Counted from the first letter of the stretch, positions 6,732 through 15,580 are shown. The stretch: 33,823 bases of DNA from Acetanaerobacterium elongatum (GCF_900103835.1 NZ_FNID01000032.1:1-33823), one strand, 5' to 3'. Notes: generated from the sequence alone by a model not told the origin. Made by a program: numbers and translations.

Positions 6732-6911
6732 ATGACCGAAAAACAAATTAAGCAAATTGAAAGCCAACTGCCGCAGGGCGAGAAAATCGACAGAATGTAC
6801 ACCGCCTTTGAGGGCGGCATCCGGGTGATTACCAAGAACGCTGACGGCTACGAAATTCGCTACAACGTGAGCTTTGACGCCAACGGCAACGCCAGCATCA
6901 AGAGGTATTAA
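6732..6911 (+). CDS. Small phage protein, function unknown
   Basis: 59 aa, starting MTEKQIKQIESQLPQGEKID, then RMYTAFEGGIRVITKNADGY and a beta-rich end. An amphipathic helix is followed by strands, with no cysteines or signal peptide. The start has AAAGGAG nine bases upstream. It follows the broken DUF5049 gene and precedes a similarly small gene, in the usual place for short terminase-cassette proteins. I do not recognise a function. Confidence 0.7.
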   Translation: MTEKQIKQIESQLPQGEKIDRMYTAFEGGIRVITKNADGYEIRYNVSFDANGNASIKRY

Positions 6912-6924
6912 GGAGGGCGCGGCT

Positions 6925-7152
6925 ATGTGGAAAGAAGGAAGCCTGAAAATTCACGACAGTATTTTTCATTATTGGATAAAGCAATACGACGAGGGTTCAC
7001 AGTACGGCATTGAGGGCGGAAGAATCAGCAAGTTAATGTTCAAGCGCAACGGCGAGGTTGTTTGCAACTATGATAGAGGCTGGGACATCAAGCCCTCCGA
7101 TCCTGATACTCAGCTTGCCCTTGAGCTTCTTCTTCACAGCGAAAACCACTAA
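6925..7152 (+). CDS. Small phage protein of the terminase cassette, function unknown
   Basis: 75 aa, starting MWKEGSLKIHDSIFHYWIKQ, with EGGRISKLMFKRNGEVVCNYDR and WDIKPSD in the middle. It reads as a small antiparallel beta protein of the kind repeatedly found before large terminase genes in Clostridia phages. ATG 6925 lies eight bases behind AGGAGG, and the upstream gene ends 13 bases before. The family is recognised only by pattern and position (possibly DUF7678). Confidence 0.65.
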   Translation: MWKEGSLKIHDSIFHYWIKQYDEGSQYGIEGGRISKLMFKRNGEVVCNYDRGWDIKPSDPDTQLALELLLHSENH

Positions 7153-7179
7153 ACACGCTCCAACAGAATAACCGAGGTT

Positions 7180-7197
7180 CAGCCCCGCATGGGGCTG
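7180..7197 (+). terminator. Short hairpin before the large terminase gene
   Basis: CAGCCCC and GGGGCTG pair around a 4-nt loop. The flank TCTCTC is not a proper T tract, so it is a weak terminator at best. It is one of several compact hairpins placed just before module-start genes. Confidence 0.45.
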
Positions 7198-7261
7198 TCT
7201 CTCATACAAATAGAGTTTGAAGGCTTGCGTATGGCAGGTCTATTTTTATGCTCGGAAGGAG

Positions 7262-8872
7262 GTGGGCAGCATACGGAAGCTTAAGAAATACAAACCGACA
7301 CGATTTAAATCTACAGATTCGTATTACGACAAGTCTGCCGCCGACCACGCCGTCGCTTTCATAGAGGCACTCAAGCATACCAAAGGCACCTGGGCCGGTA
7401 AACCTTTTGAGCTTATTGACTGGCAGGAACAGATTATTCGTGACATCTTTGGAACACTCAAGCCCAACGGCTACCGGCAATTCAATACCGCCTATGTGGA
7501 AATACCCAAGAAGATGGGCAAAAGTGAGCTTGCGGCAGCCGTTGCGCTGCTGCTCACCTGCGGAGATTTTGAGGAACGCGCCGAGGTCTACGGCTGTGCC
7601 GCCGACCGGAACCAGGCATCCATTGTTTTTAATGTGGCGGCGGATATGGTGCGGATGTGTCCGGCACTGGATAAGCGCGTAAAAATTCTCGACGCCACCA
7701 AACGGCTCATCTATCAAAAGACGAATAGCATCTATCAGGTGCTGTCCGCCGATGTTGGCAATAAGCACGGCTTCAATACCCACGGTGTGGTGTTTGATGA
7801 GCTGCATACCCAGCCGAACCGAAAACTTTTTGATGTTATGACCAAGGGCAGCGGTGATGCGAGAATGCAGCCGCTGTATTTTTTGATTACGACTGCCGGA
7901 GATAACCAGAACAGCATCTGCTGGGAAGTACATCAGAAGGCGCTTGACATTCTTGATGGGCGAAAACACGACCCCACCTTCTACCCTGTCATCTACGGCG
8001 CAGCGCAGGAGGATGATTGGACAGACCCAAAGGTGTGGAAGAAGGCGAACCCCTCACTCGGGATTACGGTGGGCATAGACAAGGTTAAAGCAGCCTGTGA
8101 GAGCGCAAAGCAGAATCCCGCTGAGGAGAACTCCTTCCGTCAGCTTCGCCTGAACCAGTGGGTCAAGCAGGCGGTGCGGTGGATGCCGATGGATAAATGG
8201 GACAAATGCGCTTTTCCTGTAAACACGGACAGCCTGCGCGGGCGCGTTTGCTATGGTGGGCTTGACCTCTCTTCCTCCACCGACATTACAGCGTTTGTTT
8301 TGGTGTTCCCGCCAGTAGATGAGGTGGACAAGTACATCGTCCTGCCGTTCTTTTGGATACCTGAGGATAACATCGACCTGCGTGTCCGGCGTGACCATGT
8401 AAACTACGACATGTGGGAAAAGCAAGGATTTCTGCAAACCACCGAAGGCAACGTGGTGCATTACGGCTTTATTGAGAGCTTTATTGAGGAGCTCGGTACG
8501 AAATACAACATCCGTGAAATTGCTTTTGACCGCTGGGGCGCTGTACAGATGGTACAGAACCTTGAGGGCATGGGCTTCACCGTTGTACCCTTCGGTCAGG
8601 GCTTCAAGGATTTGAGCCCTCCCACAAAAGAACTGATGAAACTAACCCTGGAACAGAAGCTTGCCCACGGCGGGCATCCGGTGCTGCGCTGGATGATGGA
8701 CAATATCTACATCCGCACCGATCCTGCTGGAAATATCAAGCCGGACAAGGAGAAGTCCACCGAGAAGATTGACGGTGCGGTGGCAACGATTATGGCACTT
8801 GACCGGGCAATCCGGTGTGGCGGTAGCACCGTCTCTTCAGTTTACGATGGCCGGGGTCTGCTAGTTTTTTAA
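7262..8872 (+). CDS. terL: Phage terminase large subunit, HK97-like
   Basis: About 536 aa. N-terminal ATPase: WQEQIIRDIFG, Walker-A-like PKKMGKSE (about 82-89), Walker B VVFDELH (about 176-182) and coupling TTAGD. C-terminal RNase H-like nuclease: GLDLSSSTDI, EIAFDRWGA and DGAVATIMALDRA supply the acidic residues. It packages DNA into the prohead and cuts it at headful or cos ends. The start is uncertain: the ribosome site GGAAGGAGG points to codon ATA at 7271, where relatives normally have GTG or ATG. The nearest legal codon is GTG 7262, which overlaps that site; a TTG lies at 7217. The C-terminus GRGLLVF looks complete. Confidence 0.9.
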   Translation: MGSIRKLKKYKPTRFKSTDSYYDKSAADHAVAFIEALKHTKGTWAGKPFELIDWQEQIIRDIFGTLKPNGYRQFNTAYVEIPKKMGKSELAAAVALLLTCGDFEERAEVYGCAADRNQASIVFNVAADMVRMCPALDKRVKILDATKRLIYQKTNSIYQVLSADVGNKHGFNTHGVVFDELHTQPNRKLFDVMTKGSGDARMQPLYFLITTAGDNQNSICWEVHQKALDILDGRKHDPTFYPVIYGAAQEDDWTDPKVWKKANPSLGITVGIDKVKAACESAKQNPAEENSFRQLRLNQWVKQAVRWMPMDKWDKCAFPVNTDSLRGRVCYGGLDLSSSTDITAFVLVFPPVDEVDKYIVLPFFWIPEDNIDLRVRRDHVNYDMWEKQGFLQTTEGNVVHYGFIESFIEELGTKYNIREIAFDRWGAVQMVQNLEGMGFTVVPFGQGFKDLSPPTKELMKLTLEQKLAHGGHPVLRWMMDNIYIRTDPAGNIKPDKEKSTEKIDGAVATIMALDRAIRCGGSTVSSVYDGRGLLVF

Positions 8873-8918
8873 GCTTTCAGGTATATAATTCAAAATCTTC
8901 AGGCATAATAGTATCACC

Positions 8919-8938
8919 ACTAAAAAAACTTTTTTAGT
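8919..8938. promoter_or_regulatory. AT-rich palindrome upstream of the ATPase gene
   Basis: ACTAAAAAA and TTTTTTAGT form a perfect 9-bp inverted repeat with a 2-nt centre in the AT-rich 150 nt between large terminase and ATPase genes. It could be an operator or a weak terminator. The -35/-10 boxes in this gap are poor (best TTGAAT at 8973), so the ATPase promoter is not firmly located. Confidence 0.35.
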
Positions 8939-9025
8939 TTATATAGTTTTTATAGTGTAGCATAAAAACTTATTGAATATCAAATCTTTTTATGTTAAAC
9001 TGGTGTTCAAAGAGAGGTGCTTGTC

Positions 9026-10213
9026 ATGGTTCAGAGAAAGCAGTACATGGAAAAGCTGAAAAAAACAAAAGATATGAAGATGATCAAGGTGGTCACGGGC
9101 GTCCGCCGCTGCGGAAAATCCACCCTGCTTTTGATGTTCCGTGATTACCTCAGGGAATGCGGTATAAAGGACAATCAGATTATCTCGGTAAATTTTGAGG
9201 ATGTCGCTAGCGAACCTTTACTCGACTATAGGAAGCTCCATGAATATATCACGGAACAGCTTGTGCCTGAGAAAATGACCTATATTTTTTTGGATGAGAT
9301 ACAAAACGTGCCGCAATTTCAGAAGGCAGTCGACAGTCTGTTCATCAAAGAGAATGTAGACGTATATATAACAGGTTCAAATGCTCAGATGCTTTCCGGC
9401 GAACTGGCCACGCTGCTTTCCGGTAGATATATCGAAATCAGCATGCTGCCCCTTTCCTTTGCGGAGTATTATGAATTAGTTGGCGGCGATCGGCGGGACG
9501 CCTGGAACAGCTACTACAGGAACGGTGGCTTCCCCTATACCGCCGTTATTGGGGACGAGGATATCCGCAAGGATTATCTGACGGGAATTTATAACACCGT
9601 TTTGCTCAAGGATATCGTTTCGAGAAAACGGATTAACGACATTCCGTTACTTGAAAGTGTTATAAAATTTCTATTTGACAATGTGGGTAATATCGTATCC
9701 TCAAAGAAAATCGCCGACAGCCTGACCTCTTACGGACGGAAAACCACCTCGGTAACCGTTGAAAATTATATTGAAGCGCTCACCGAGGCCTTTGTTTTAT
9801 ATAAGGCGGCCCGCTATGACATCAAGGGCAAGCAGCACTTGAAATCACTTGAAAAATACTATCTTGTGGATGTGAGCCTGCGCCGTCTGTTGCTTGGGGA
9901 CAAAAATGCCACTGATATTGGTCATATCCTCGAAAATATTGTGTATCTGGAGCTTGTGCGACGTGGCTACACTGTCAGCATTGGTAAGGTTGAGGATAAA
10001 GAAATAGATTTTATCGCGGAGTCTGGTGGCGATAGAATTTACTATCAGGTCGCGGCTAGTATCCTAGACCCCAGCACCTTCGAGCGTGAAATCGCCCCCC
10101 TGAAAAAGGTGTCCGACCACTATCCCAAATTCATCTTATCCATGGATGAGATACCTATGGGCGAGGATGGAATCAAGCAGGTAAACATTGTGGATTTTTT
10201 GCTTGAAGTTTAA
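9026..10213 (+). CDS. AAA-type ATPase with DUF4143 C-terminal domain
   Basis: 395 aa. Walker A GVRRCGKST (25-33) and Walker B YIFLDEIQ (86-93) are followed by the sensor-like ITGSNAQMLSGELATLLSGR and the AAA_14 segment MLPLSFAEYYEL. The C-terminal half has a winged-helix-like part and a DUF4143 core, ILENIVYLELVRRGY, then EIDFI and YYQVA, a degenerate PD-(D/E)xK-like fold. These ATPases are widespread in anaerobes and their roles are poorly known. The start ATG 9026 lies behind AGAGAGGTG. It is not a structural phage gene: it sits between large terminase and portal, preceded by an AT-rich gap and followed by a hairpin, so it is best read as a moron. Confidence 0.85.
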   Translation: MVQRKQYMEKLKKTKDMKMIKVVTGVRRCGKSTLLLMFRDYLRECGIKDNQIISVNFEDVASEPLLDYRKLHEYITEQLVPEKMTYIFLDEIQNVPQFQKAVDSLFIKENVDVYITGSNAQMLSGELATLLSGRYIEISMLPLSFAEYYELVGGDRRDAWNSYYRNGGFPYTAVIGDEDIRKDYLTGIYNTVLLKDIVSRKRINDIPLLESVIKFLFDNVGNIVSSKKIADSLTSYGRKTTSVTVENYIEALTEAFVLYKAARYDIKGKQHLKSLEKYYLVDVSLRRLLLGDKNATDIGHILENIVYLELVRRGYTVSIGKVEDKEIDFIAESGGDRIYYQVAASILDPSTFEREIAPLKKVSDHYPKFILSMDEIPMGEDGIKQVNIVDFLLEV

Positions 10214-10359
10214 TGATTTATTCAGGATGGATAACGTGAGAAATATTCTTTCAGAAACTAATCCGGTTTAGAATTTAATCCTTACTTTCAGAATTGCAAG
10301 TCAGAAACTATTGATTTAATCGTTTTATCTTGAAAATGATACTCGACATCTGTTGCCTT

Positions 10360-10386
10360 AAGCACCTATCGAATGATGGGTGCTTT
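10360..10386 (+). terminator. Hairpin before the portal gene
   Basis: AAGCACCTATC pairs with GATGGGTGCTT (11 bp including one T-G wobble, 4-nt loop), followed by TGTCTT. It may end the ATPase transcript. A similar GCAC...GTGC hairpin stands before the tape measure. Confidence 0.5.
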
Positions 10387-10438
10387 GTCTTGTGCCGATT
10401 TGAATTGGCATTGCCCATGTTTCAGGAGGTAAAAACTT

Positions 10439-11695
10439 ATGAGCATCTTTCAAGGAATATTCAAGGCGAGAGATAAACCTAATGATAGTTTAGGCGGCCG
10501 CCGTTACAGCTTCTTTTTCGGCAGCACCTCAGCGGGCAAGCCGGTAAACGAGCAGACCGCTATGCAGATGACAGCGGTTTACTCCTGCGTGAGGATACTG
10601 TCCGAGACTGTAGCCGGGCTTCCGTTACATGTCTATAAATACAACGACAATGGTGGCAAAGAAAAACACCTCACCCACCCAATATATAAGCTGCTCCACG
10701 ATGAGCCGAACCCCGAGATGACTTCATTTGCGTTCCGCGAAACGCTGATGAGTCATCTTTTATTATGGGGCAACGCTTACGCGCAGATTATACGAAACGC
10801 TCGCGGAGAGGTTCTGGCCCTTTACCCGCTAATGCCAAATAAAATGACAGTCGACCGTGATTCAAACGGCCGACTTTTTTATGTATATCAGCGCAGCACC
10901 GAAGATAATCCGTCGCTCGGGAAGGATAGCCAGGTCTATCTTGCCCCTTCAGATGTCCTGCACATCCCCGGTCTGGGCTTTGACGGTCTGGTGGGCTACT
11001 CCCCTATCGCTATGGCTAAAAACGCCGTCGGCCTTGCCATCGCCACTGAGGAATACGGCGCGAAGTTCTTCGCCAATGGCGCCGCTCCCGGCGGTGTCCT
11101 GGAGCACCCCGGTACCATCAAAGACCCGCAGAGGATTAAGGAGAGTTGGAACGCTGCCTATCAGGGCTCCACAAACGCACACCGCGTGGCTGTGCTGGAG
11201 GAAGGGATGAAGTATCAGTCCATCGGCATCTCGCCAGAGCAGGCGCAGTTTCTGGAAACGCGGAAATTTCAGATTAATGAAATCGCCCGCATTTTCAGAG
11301 TACCGCCCCATATGCTCGCCGACCTTGAGAAATCATCCTTCAGCAATATTGAACAGCAATCTCTTGAGTTTGTGAAATATACCCTCGACCCCTGGGTGGT
11401 TCGCTGGGAGCAGTCTATGTGCCGCGCCCTGCTTTCACCGAGCGAGAAGCCGAAGGTGTTCATCAAATTCAATGTGGACGGACTACTGCGCGGTGATTAT
11501 CAAAGCCGTATGAACGGTTACGCCACGGCAAGGCAGAACGGATGGATGAGTGCCAACGATATCCGTGAGCTTGAAAACCTTGACCGTATCCCCGCGGAGC
11601 TGGGCGGTGACTTGTATCTCATCAATGGTGCTATGACCAAGCTGCAAGACGCAGGATCATTTGCAAATACAGTACAAACGGAGGAAACCGAATGA
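10439..11695 (+). CDS. Phage portal protein, HK97 family
   Basis: 418 aa. It has the N-terminal AMQMTAVYSCVRILSETVAG, then LPLHVYKY, HPIYKLLHDEPNPEMTSF and GNAYAQIIRN, and later the FANGAAPGGVLEHPG and FRVPPHMLADLEKSSFSN motifs of HK97-type portals. Twelve copies form the ring through which DNA enters the head. Start ATG 10439 lies behind CAGGAGG. The stop overlaps the protease start by 4 nt. The family length (about 400-430) is normal and nothing is missing. Confidence 0.95.
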   Translation: MSIFQGIFKARDKPNDSLGGRRYSFFFGSTSAGKPVNEQTAMQMTAVYSCVRILSETVAGLPLHVYKYNDNGGKEKHLTHPIYKLLHDEPNPEMTSFAFRETLMSHLLLWGNAYAQIIRNARGEVLALYPLMPNKMTVDRDSNGRLFYVYQRSTEDNPSLGKDSQVYLAPSDVLHIPGLGFDGLVGYSPIAMAKNAVGLAIATEEYGAKFFANGAAPGGVLEHPGTIKDPQRIKESWNAAYQGSTNAHRVAVLEEGMKYQSIGISPEQAQFLETRKFQINEIARIFRVPPHMLADLEKSSFSNIEQQSLEFVKYTLDPWVVRWEQSMCRALLSPSEKPKVFIKFNVDGLLRGDYQSRMNGYATARQNGWMSANDIRELENLDRIPAELGGDLYLINGAMTKLQDAGSFANTVQTEETE

Positions 11696-12378
11696 AGAAA
11701 TTCTGGAATTGGGTAAAGGACGAGGATTCCGGCGCCCGTACACTCTATCTTGACGGCGCAATAGCCGAGGAATCGTGGTTTGACGATGATATAACCCCGC
11801 AGGTGTTCAAAGCAGATTTGGATTCCGGAGATGGAGACATCGATATATGGCTTAATTCACCCGGTGGTGATTGCGTGGCGGCAAGCCGCATCTACGCCAT
11901 GCTCATGGATTACAAAGGCAAGGTCACTGTCAAGATAGATGGCATTGCGGCGTCTGCGGCAAGTGTTATCGCCATGGCGGGAACCACGGTACTTATGGCC
12001 CCGACCGCTTTGATGATGATTCATAACCCGCTGACCGTTGCAATCGGTGATAGCGAGGAAATGCAGAAAGCCATCGCCATGCTCTCGGAAGTTAAGGAGA
12101 GTATCATCAACGCCTATGAAATTAAGACCGGCCAGTCACGGGCAAAGCTCGCCCACCTCATGGACGCTGAAACCTGGCTGAATGCAAACAAGGCGATCGA
12201 GCTCGGCTTTGCTGACGGTATCCTGGAGGATGAGAAAAAACGCACGCAGCCTGAGGATGTCACCTACGCTTTCAGCCGAAGGGCCGTCACAAATTCACTA
12301 CTGAATAAGCTGCCTAAAAACAAACATAGGCAATCCGCAGAGCCGCTTTATGAGCGGCTTAATTTATTGAAATTCTAG
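11692..12378 (+). CDS. ClpP-like head maturation protease
   Basis: 228 aa. The ClpP/crotonase fold shows DIDIWLNSPGGDCVAA (oxyanion glycines), GIAASAASVIAMAG with the nucleophile at about Ser88, and MMIHNPLT with His111. The triad acid should be in the DAETWLNANKA segment. It cleaves the scaffold-like N-terminus of the capsid protein in the prohead. Translation starts at ATG 11692 overlapping the portal stop, with CGGAGG just upstream. The C-terminal 40 residues are basic and probably flexible. Confidence 0.95.
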   Translation: MKKFWNWVKDEDSGARTLYLDGAIAEESWFDDDITPQVFKADLDSGDGDIDIWLNSPGGDCVAASRIYAMLMDYKGKVTVKIDGIAASAASVIAMAGTTVLMAPTALMMIHNPLTVAIGDSEEMQKAIAMLSEVKESIINAYEIKTGQSRAKLAHLMDAETWLNANKAIELGFADGILEDEKKRTQPEDVTYAFSRRAVTNSLLNKLPKNKHRQSAEPLYERLNLLKF

Positions 12379-12388
12379 GAGGAACACA

Positions 12389-13585
12389 ATGAGTAAAATT
12401 CTTGAACTGCGCGAAAACCGCGCGAAAGCATGGGATGCCACAAAAGCATTCCTTGACAGTAAACGCGGCACCGACGGGCTTCTTTCCGCAGAGGATGCCG
12501 CCGCCTATGACAAGATGGAGGCAGACATCGTAAACCTCGGCAAGGAAATCGCTCGTCTGGAGCGGCAGGAAGCTCTCGACGCCGAGCTGAGCAAACCCCT
12601 GAATAGTCCCATCAAAGATAGGCCCGGCGCAAATGGTGAAGCCAAAACAGGGCGTTCATCCGACGAATACAAAAAGGCATTCTGGAACGTGATGCGCTCC
12701 AAGGCCCCGCACTACGACATCGTGAACGCTCTTCAGATTGGTACCGACAGTGAGGGCGGCTACCTTGTTCCCGATGAGTTTGAACGTACCCTTGTGGAAG
12801 CCCTCGAGGAGCAAAACATCTTCCGGACGCTCGCCAAGGTCATCACCACCTCCAGCGGCGACCGCAAAATTCCCGTTGTCGCCTCGAAGGGTACGGCCTC
12901 ATGGGTGGATGAGGAAGGGGCTATTCCCGAAAGCGACGATGCTTTTGGCCAGGTATCCATCGGGGCCTACAAGCTGGCGACGATGATCAAGGTAAGCGAG
13001 GAGCTGCTGAGCGACAACGTGTTCAATCTGGAGCAGTATATCGCCAAGGAGTTTGCTCGCCGCATCGGCACCAAAGAAGAAGAGGCTTTCTTTATCGGTG
13101 ACGGTGTTGGCAAGCCTACCGGTATCTTCTCGGCGACAGGCGGTGCCGAATTGGGCGTGACCGCCGCCGGTACAGCCGCAATCACCATGGATGAACTGAT
13201 GGATTTGTATTACGCGCTTAAGTCCCCCTACCGCAAAAACGCTACCTTCATTATGAATGATGCAACAGTAAAGGCTGTTCGCAAGCTAAAGGATAACAAC
13301 GGCAACTACCTGTGGCAGCCTTCTGTTACGGCGGGTACACCGGACACTATCTTAACCCGTCCTGTGGTTACCTCCGCATATGCCCCGGTGATTGCGGCCG
13401 GAGCAAAGAGTATCGCCTTCGGTGATTTCAGCTACTACTGGGTGGCAGACCGTCAGGGCCGCTCCTTTAAGCGCCTGAACGAGCTGTATGCAGCAACAGG
13501 TCAGGTGGGCTTCATGGCAACTCAGCGCGTGGACGGCAAGCTGATTCTGCCGGAGGCCATCAAGATTCTGCAGCAGAAAGCATAA
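12389..13585 (+). CDS. Major capsid protein, HK97 fold
   Basis: 398 aa. Residues 1-90 are a charged coiled coil (RENRAKAWDATKAFLDSK, ADIVNLGKEIARLERQEA), the delta domain removed by the upstream protease. The body starts near GTDSEGGYLVPDEFERTLVE and has IPVVASKGTASWVDEEGAIP, LATMIKVSEELL and EEAFFIGDGVGKPTGIF, which are standard for HK97-type capsids. Start ATG 12389 follows TAGGAGG. The exact cleavage site is not visible. It is the main shell protein and should be the most strongly expressed gene of the operon. Confidence 0.95.
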   Translation: MSKILELRENRAKAWDATKAFLDSKRGTDGLLSAEDAAAYDKMEADIVNLGKEIARLERQEALDAELSKPLNSPIKDRPGANGEAKTGRSSDEYKKAFWNVMRSKAPHYDIVNALQIGTDSEGGYLVPDEFERTLVEALEEQNIFRTLAKVITTSSGDRKIPVVASKGTASWVDEEGAIPESDDAFGQVSIGAYKLATMIKVSEELLSDNVFNLEQYIAKEFARRIGTKEEEAFFIGDGVGKPTGIFSATGGAELGVTAAGTAAITMDELMDLYYALKSPYRKNATFIMNDATVKAVRKLKDNNGNYLWQPSVTAGTPDTILTRPVVTSAYAPVIAAGAKSIAFGDFSYYWVADRQGRSFKRLNELYAATGQVGFMATQRVDGKLILPEAIKILQQKA

Positions 13586-13604
13586 TTGAAAGGCGGCGGT
13601 GAGC

Positions 13605-13913
13605 ATGACTCTGCTTGAAAAGGTAAAGGCAAATCTCATTCTGGAGCATTCCGAAGATGACGCGCTGCTTCAAAACTACATCACCGCCGCAACTGCTTAT
13701 GCCGAGGGCTATCAACATATTTCATCGGGCTGGTATGTAGAAAATGCCATGTCGCCAACTACAGAACTGGCTGTGATTATGCTCTCATCCCACTTCTATG
13801 AGAGCCGAGACGGCTCGACGGCAGGCTTCTTTGCGGATAACGTGCAGGCCGGGCAGCAGGTGTGGAATACGGTGAACTCGCTTCTGCGATTTGACAGGAG
13901 GTGGAACGTATGA
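13605..13913 (+). CDS. Head-tail connector protein, gp6-like
   Basis: 102 aa, all-helical: MTLLEKVKANLILEHSEDDA, LLQNYITAATAYAEGYQHI and VIMLSSHFYESRDG. These match the HK97 gp6/phiE125 gp8 adaptor family that docks under the portal ring. ATG 13605 is preferred over GTG 13599, because the AAAGGCGG site is correctly spaced only for the ATG. The stop overlaps the next start by 4 nt. Its place directly after the capsid gene is canonical. Confidence 0.85.
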   Translation: MTLLEKVKANLILEHSEDDALLQNYITAATAYAEGYQHISSGWYVENAMSPTTELAVIMLSSHFYESRDGSTAGFFADNVQAGQQVWNTVNSLLRFDRRWNV

Positions 13914-14236
13914 GCTTCGGTAAGATGAACTGCTTCATTGACCTCATATCTACGGAGCCGGTAAAGGATAGTGAAGGCTTTGTCACCCCGGGCAATACGG
14001 TGGTTGCCCATGTTCGGGCCTATTTTGAACAGAGAAACTCAACTGAAAAGTGGACGAATATGACGCAAGGCAGTGAGGTGAACGCTTTGTTCCGCCTGCG
14101 CGTCGTTCCGGGCCTCAAGCTCAACAGCCGCCACCTGATTGTCTGTGAAGGCAAACGCTACAACATATACTCGGTTGAAAATGTAAAGGGCCGCGGCATG
14201 TATCTTGAAGTATTAGCGGTGAGCGCCGATGGCTAA
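13910..14236 (+). CDS. Phage head closure protein
   Basis: 108 aa, starting MSFGKMNCFIDLISTEPVKD, with VVAHVRAYFEQRNSTEKW, ALFRLRVVPGLKL and YNIYSVENVKGRGMYLEVLA. This is the beta-barrel pattern of SPP1 gp16/HK97 gp7-type head closure (stopper) proteins. It seals the connector after packaging. ATG 13910 lies behind AGGAGGTGG and overlaps the connector stop; the following gene overlaps its end by 8 nt. Confidence 0.85.
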   Translation: MSFGKMNCFIDLISTEPVKDSEGFVTPGNTVVAHVRAYFEQRNSTEKWTNMTQGSEVNALFRLRVVPGLKLNSRHLIVCEGKRYNIYSVENVKGRGMYLEVLAVSADG

Positions 14237-14657
14237 GGTCGATTTCAAAATGCCGGAGGACTTCCTCCTTAAGCTTTCACGTTTAGGAGAAAAAACCGAT
14301 GAAATTCTTCCAAAGGTACTGGAATCCGGCGCCGAGGTGGTGTACTCCAAGGTGAAAGCCAACCTTTCCTCCGTCATCGGCAGCGGCAAGGGAATAAGCC
14401 GCTCAACCGGCGAATTGGAATCGGCGTTGGGGGTATCCCCGGTTTTACAGGACAAGTATGGGGACTTCAACGTAAAAATCGGCTTTGTGGAGCCGCGTTC
14501 TGATGGCGAAAGCAACGCAAAAATCGCCAACATTATCGAGTACGGAAAGAGCAACCAGCCGCCAAGACCCTTCCTGAAGCCTGCAAAAACAGCATGTAAA
14601 AACGCTTGTATAGAAGCCATGAAGGCAAAGCTTGAAAGCGAGATGAACAGCTTGTGA
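14229..14657 (+). CDS. HK97 gp10-like tail completion protein
   Basis: 142 aa. The N-terminal helix DFLLKLSRLGEKTDEILPKV is followed by GAEVVYSKVKANL, a serine/glycine loop, and the family end AKIANIIEYGKSNQPPRPFL, typical of HK97-gp10 proteins. It joins head and tail. ATG 14229 overlaps the previous gene and the GTG of the next gene overlaps its end by 4 nt. Length is normal. Confidence 0.9.
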   Translation: MAKVDFKMPEDFLLKLSRLGEKTDEILPKVLESGAEVVYSKVKANLSSVIGSGKGISRSTGELESALGVSPVLQDKYGDFNVKIGFVEPRSDGESNAKIANIIEYGKSNQPPRPFLKPAKTACKNACIEAMKAKLESEMNSL

Positions 14658-14995
14658 GCAGCCTATCGGAACTGAACGCAATCCTGACAGCAGCCGGTAT
14701 TCCGGTAGAAACCGGCGTGTTCAGCAGGGAGCCGCCGGATGAATATGTCGTGCTTACGCCGCTAATCGATAGCTTTGCAGTTTTTGGCGATAATAAACCG
14801 CGGCTAGAGGTGCAGGAGGTTCGGCTTTCACTATTCAGTAAAAACAACTATCAGAAAACAAAGAATCAGCTTGTGGGATTGCTCCTGCAAGCTGATTTTA
14901 CCATTACCGACCGCCGTTACATCGGGCATGAGGATGATACGGGTTATCATCACTATGCCATCGATACGGCGAAGGAATACGGATTGGAGGGATAA
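14654..14995 (+). CDS. Tail terminator-like protein
   Basis: 113 aa, starting at GTG 14654. LSELNAILTAAGIPVETGVF, YVVLTPLIDSFAVFGDNKP, EVRLSLFSKNNYQKTK and GYHHYAIDTAKEYGLEG follow the pattern of phage tail terminators, which cap the tail tube before head joining. The gene stands between the gp10-like gene and major tail protein gene, the expected place. The family match is by pattern and order rather than by a catalytic motif. Confidence 0.75.
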   Translation: MSSLSELNAILTAAGIPVETGVFSREPPDEYVVLTPLIDSFAVFGDNKPRLEVQEVRLSLFSKNNYQKTKNQLVGLLLQADFTITDRRYIGHEDDTGYHHYAIDTAKEYGLEG

Positions 14996-14998
14996 CCT

Positions 14999-15580
14999 AT
15001 GGCGGGAACTGGATTGCAGTATCTAATCTGCGCACCTATTACCGAAACAGCTGCTGCGGTAACCTATACAAACGGGATGGTGATGTCGTACGCCATCAAG
15101 GCAGACATCTCTATCGAAATTAATGAAGGAAAGCTGTACGGAGACAACCGCGTAATAGAAAACGTCAAGGAGTTTAAATCCGGCAAGCTGACGCTCAACG
15201 GCGACCACCTGAGCTATGAGGTACTTGCCCTACTGCTGGGCCACACCGTGACTGCATTAACTACGCCAAATGCGGGTAAAAAGCTGACTGCAAAAGGCGA
15301 CGATGACGGTGCCTTTGTAGGCGTCGGCTTTTATGCGACAACTATTAAGGATGGCGTAAGAGGCTACCGCGCGATATGGTTTCACAAGGTGAAATTTGGT
15401 ATCCCCAACGAAAGCCTTGAAACCAAAGGCGACGCCATCAACTTTCAAACACCTACCATTGAGGGCACCATTCTGCTTGATGCTTTGGGCGTTTGGAAGG
15501 ACGAGGCCGTTTTCGAGACAGAGGCCGGAGCAAAGGCCTGGCTGGACAGTATTGCGAATATGGGAGGTACCGGTGCATGA
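14999..15580 (+). CDS. Major tail protein, phi13 family
   Basis: 193 aa. MAGTGLQYLICAPITETAAA, INEGKLYGDNRVIENVKEF, KLTLNGDHLSYEVLALLLGH and GVGFYATTIKDGVRGYRAIW are the core of phi13-type tail tube proteins. The subunit forms the hexameric rings of the non-contractile tail. It starts at ATG 14999 behind GGAGGGATAACCT. Its stop overlaps the chaperone start by 4 nt. No Ig-like C-terminal extension is present. Confidence 0.9.
   Translation: MAGTGLQYLICAPITETAAAVTYTNGMVMSYAIKADISIEINEGKLYGDNRVIENVKEFKSGKLTLNGDHLSYEVLALLLGHTVTALTTPNAGKKLTAKGDDDGAFVGVGFYATTIKDGVRGYRAIWFHKVKFGIPNESLETKGDAINFQTPTIEGTILLDALGVWKDEAVFETEAGAKAWLDSIANMGGTGA

Noticed and set aside
7217-7261. Large terminase start at TTG 7217
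   Set aside because: No ribosome site and no family resemblance in the added residues.
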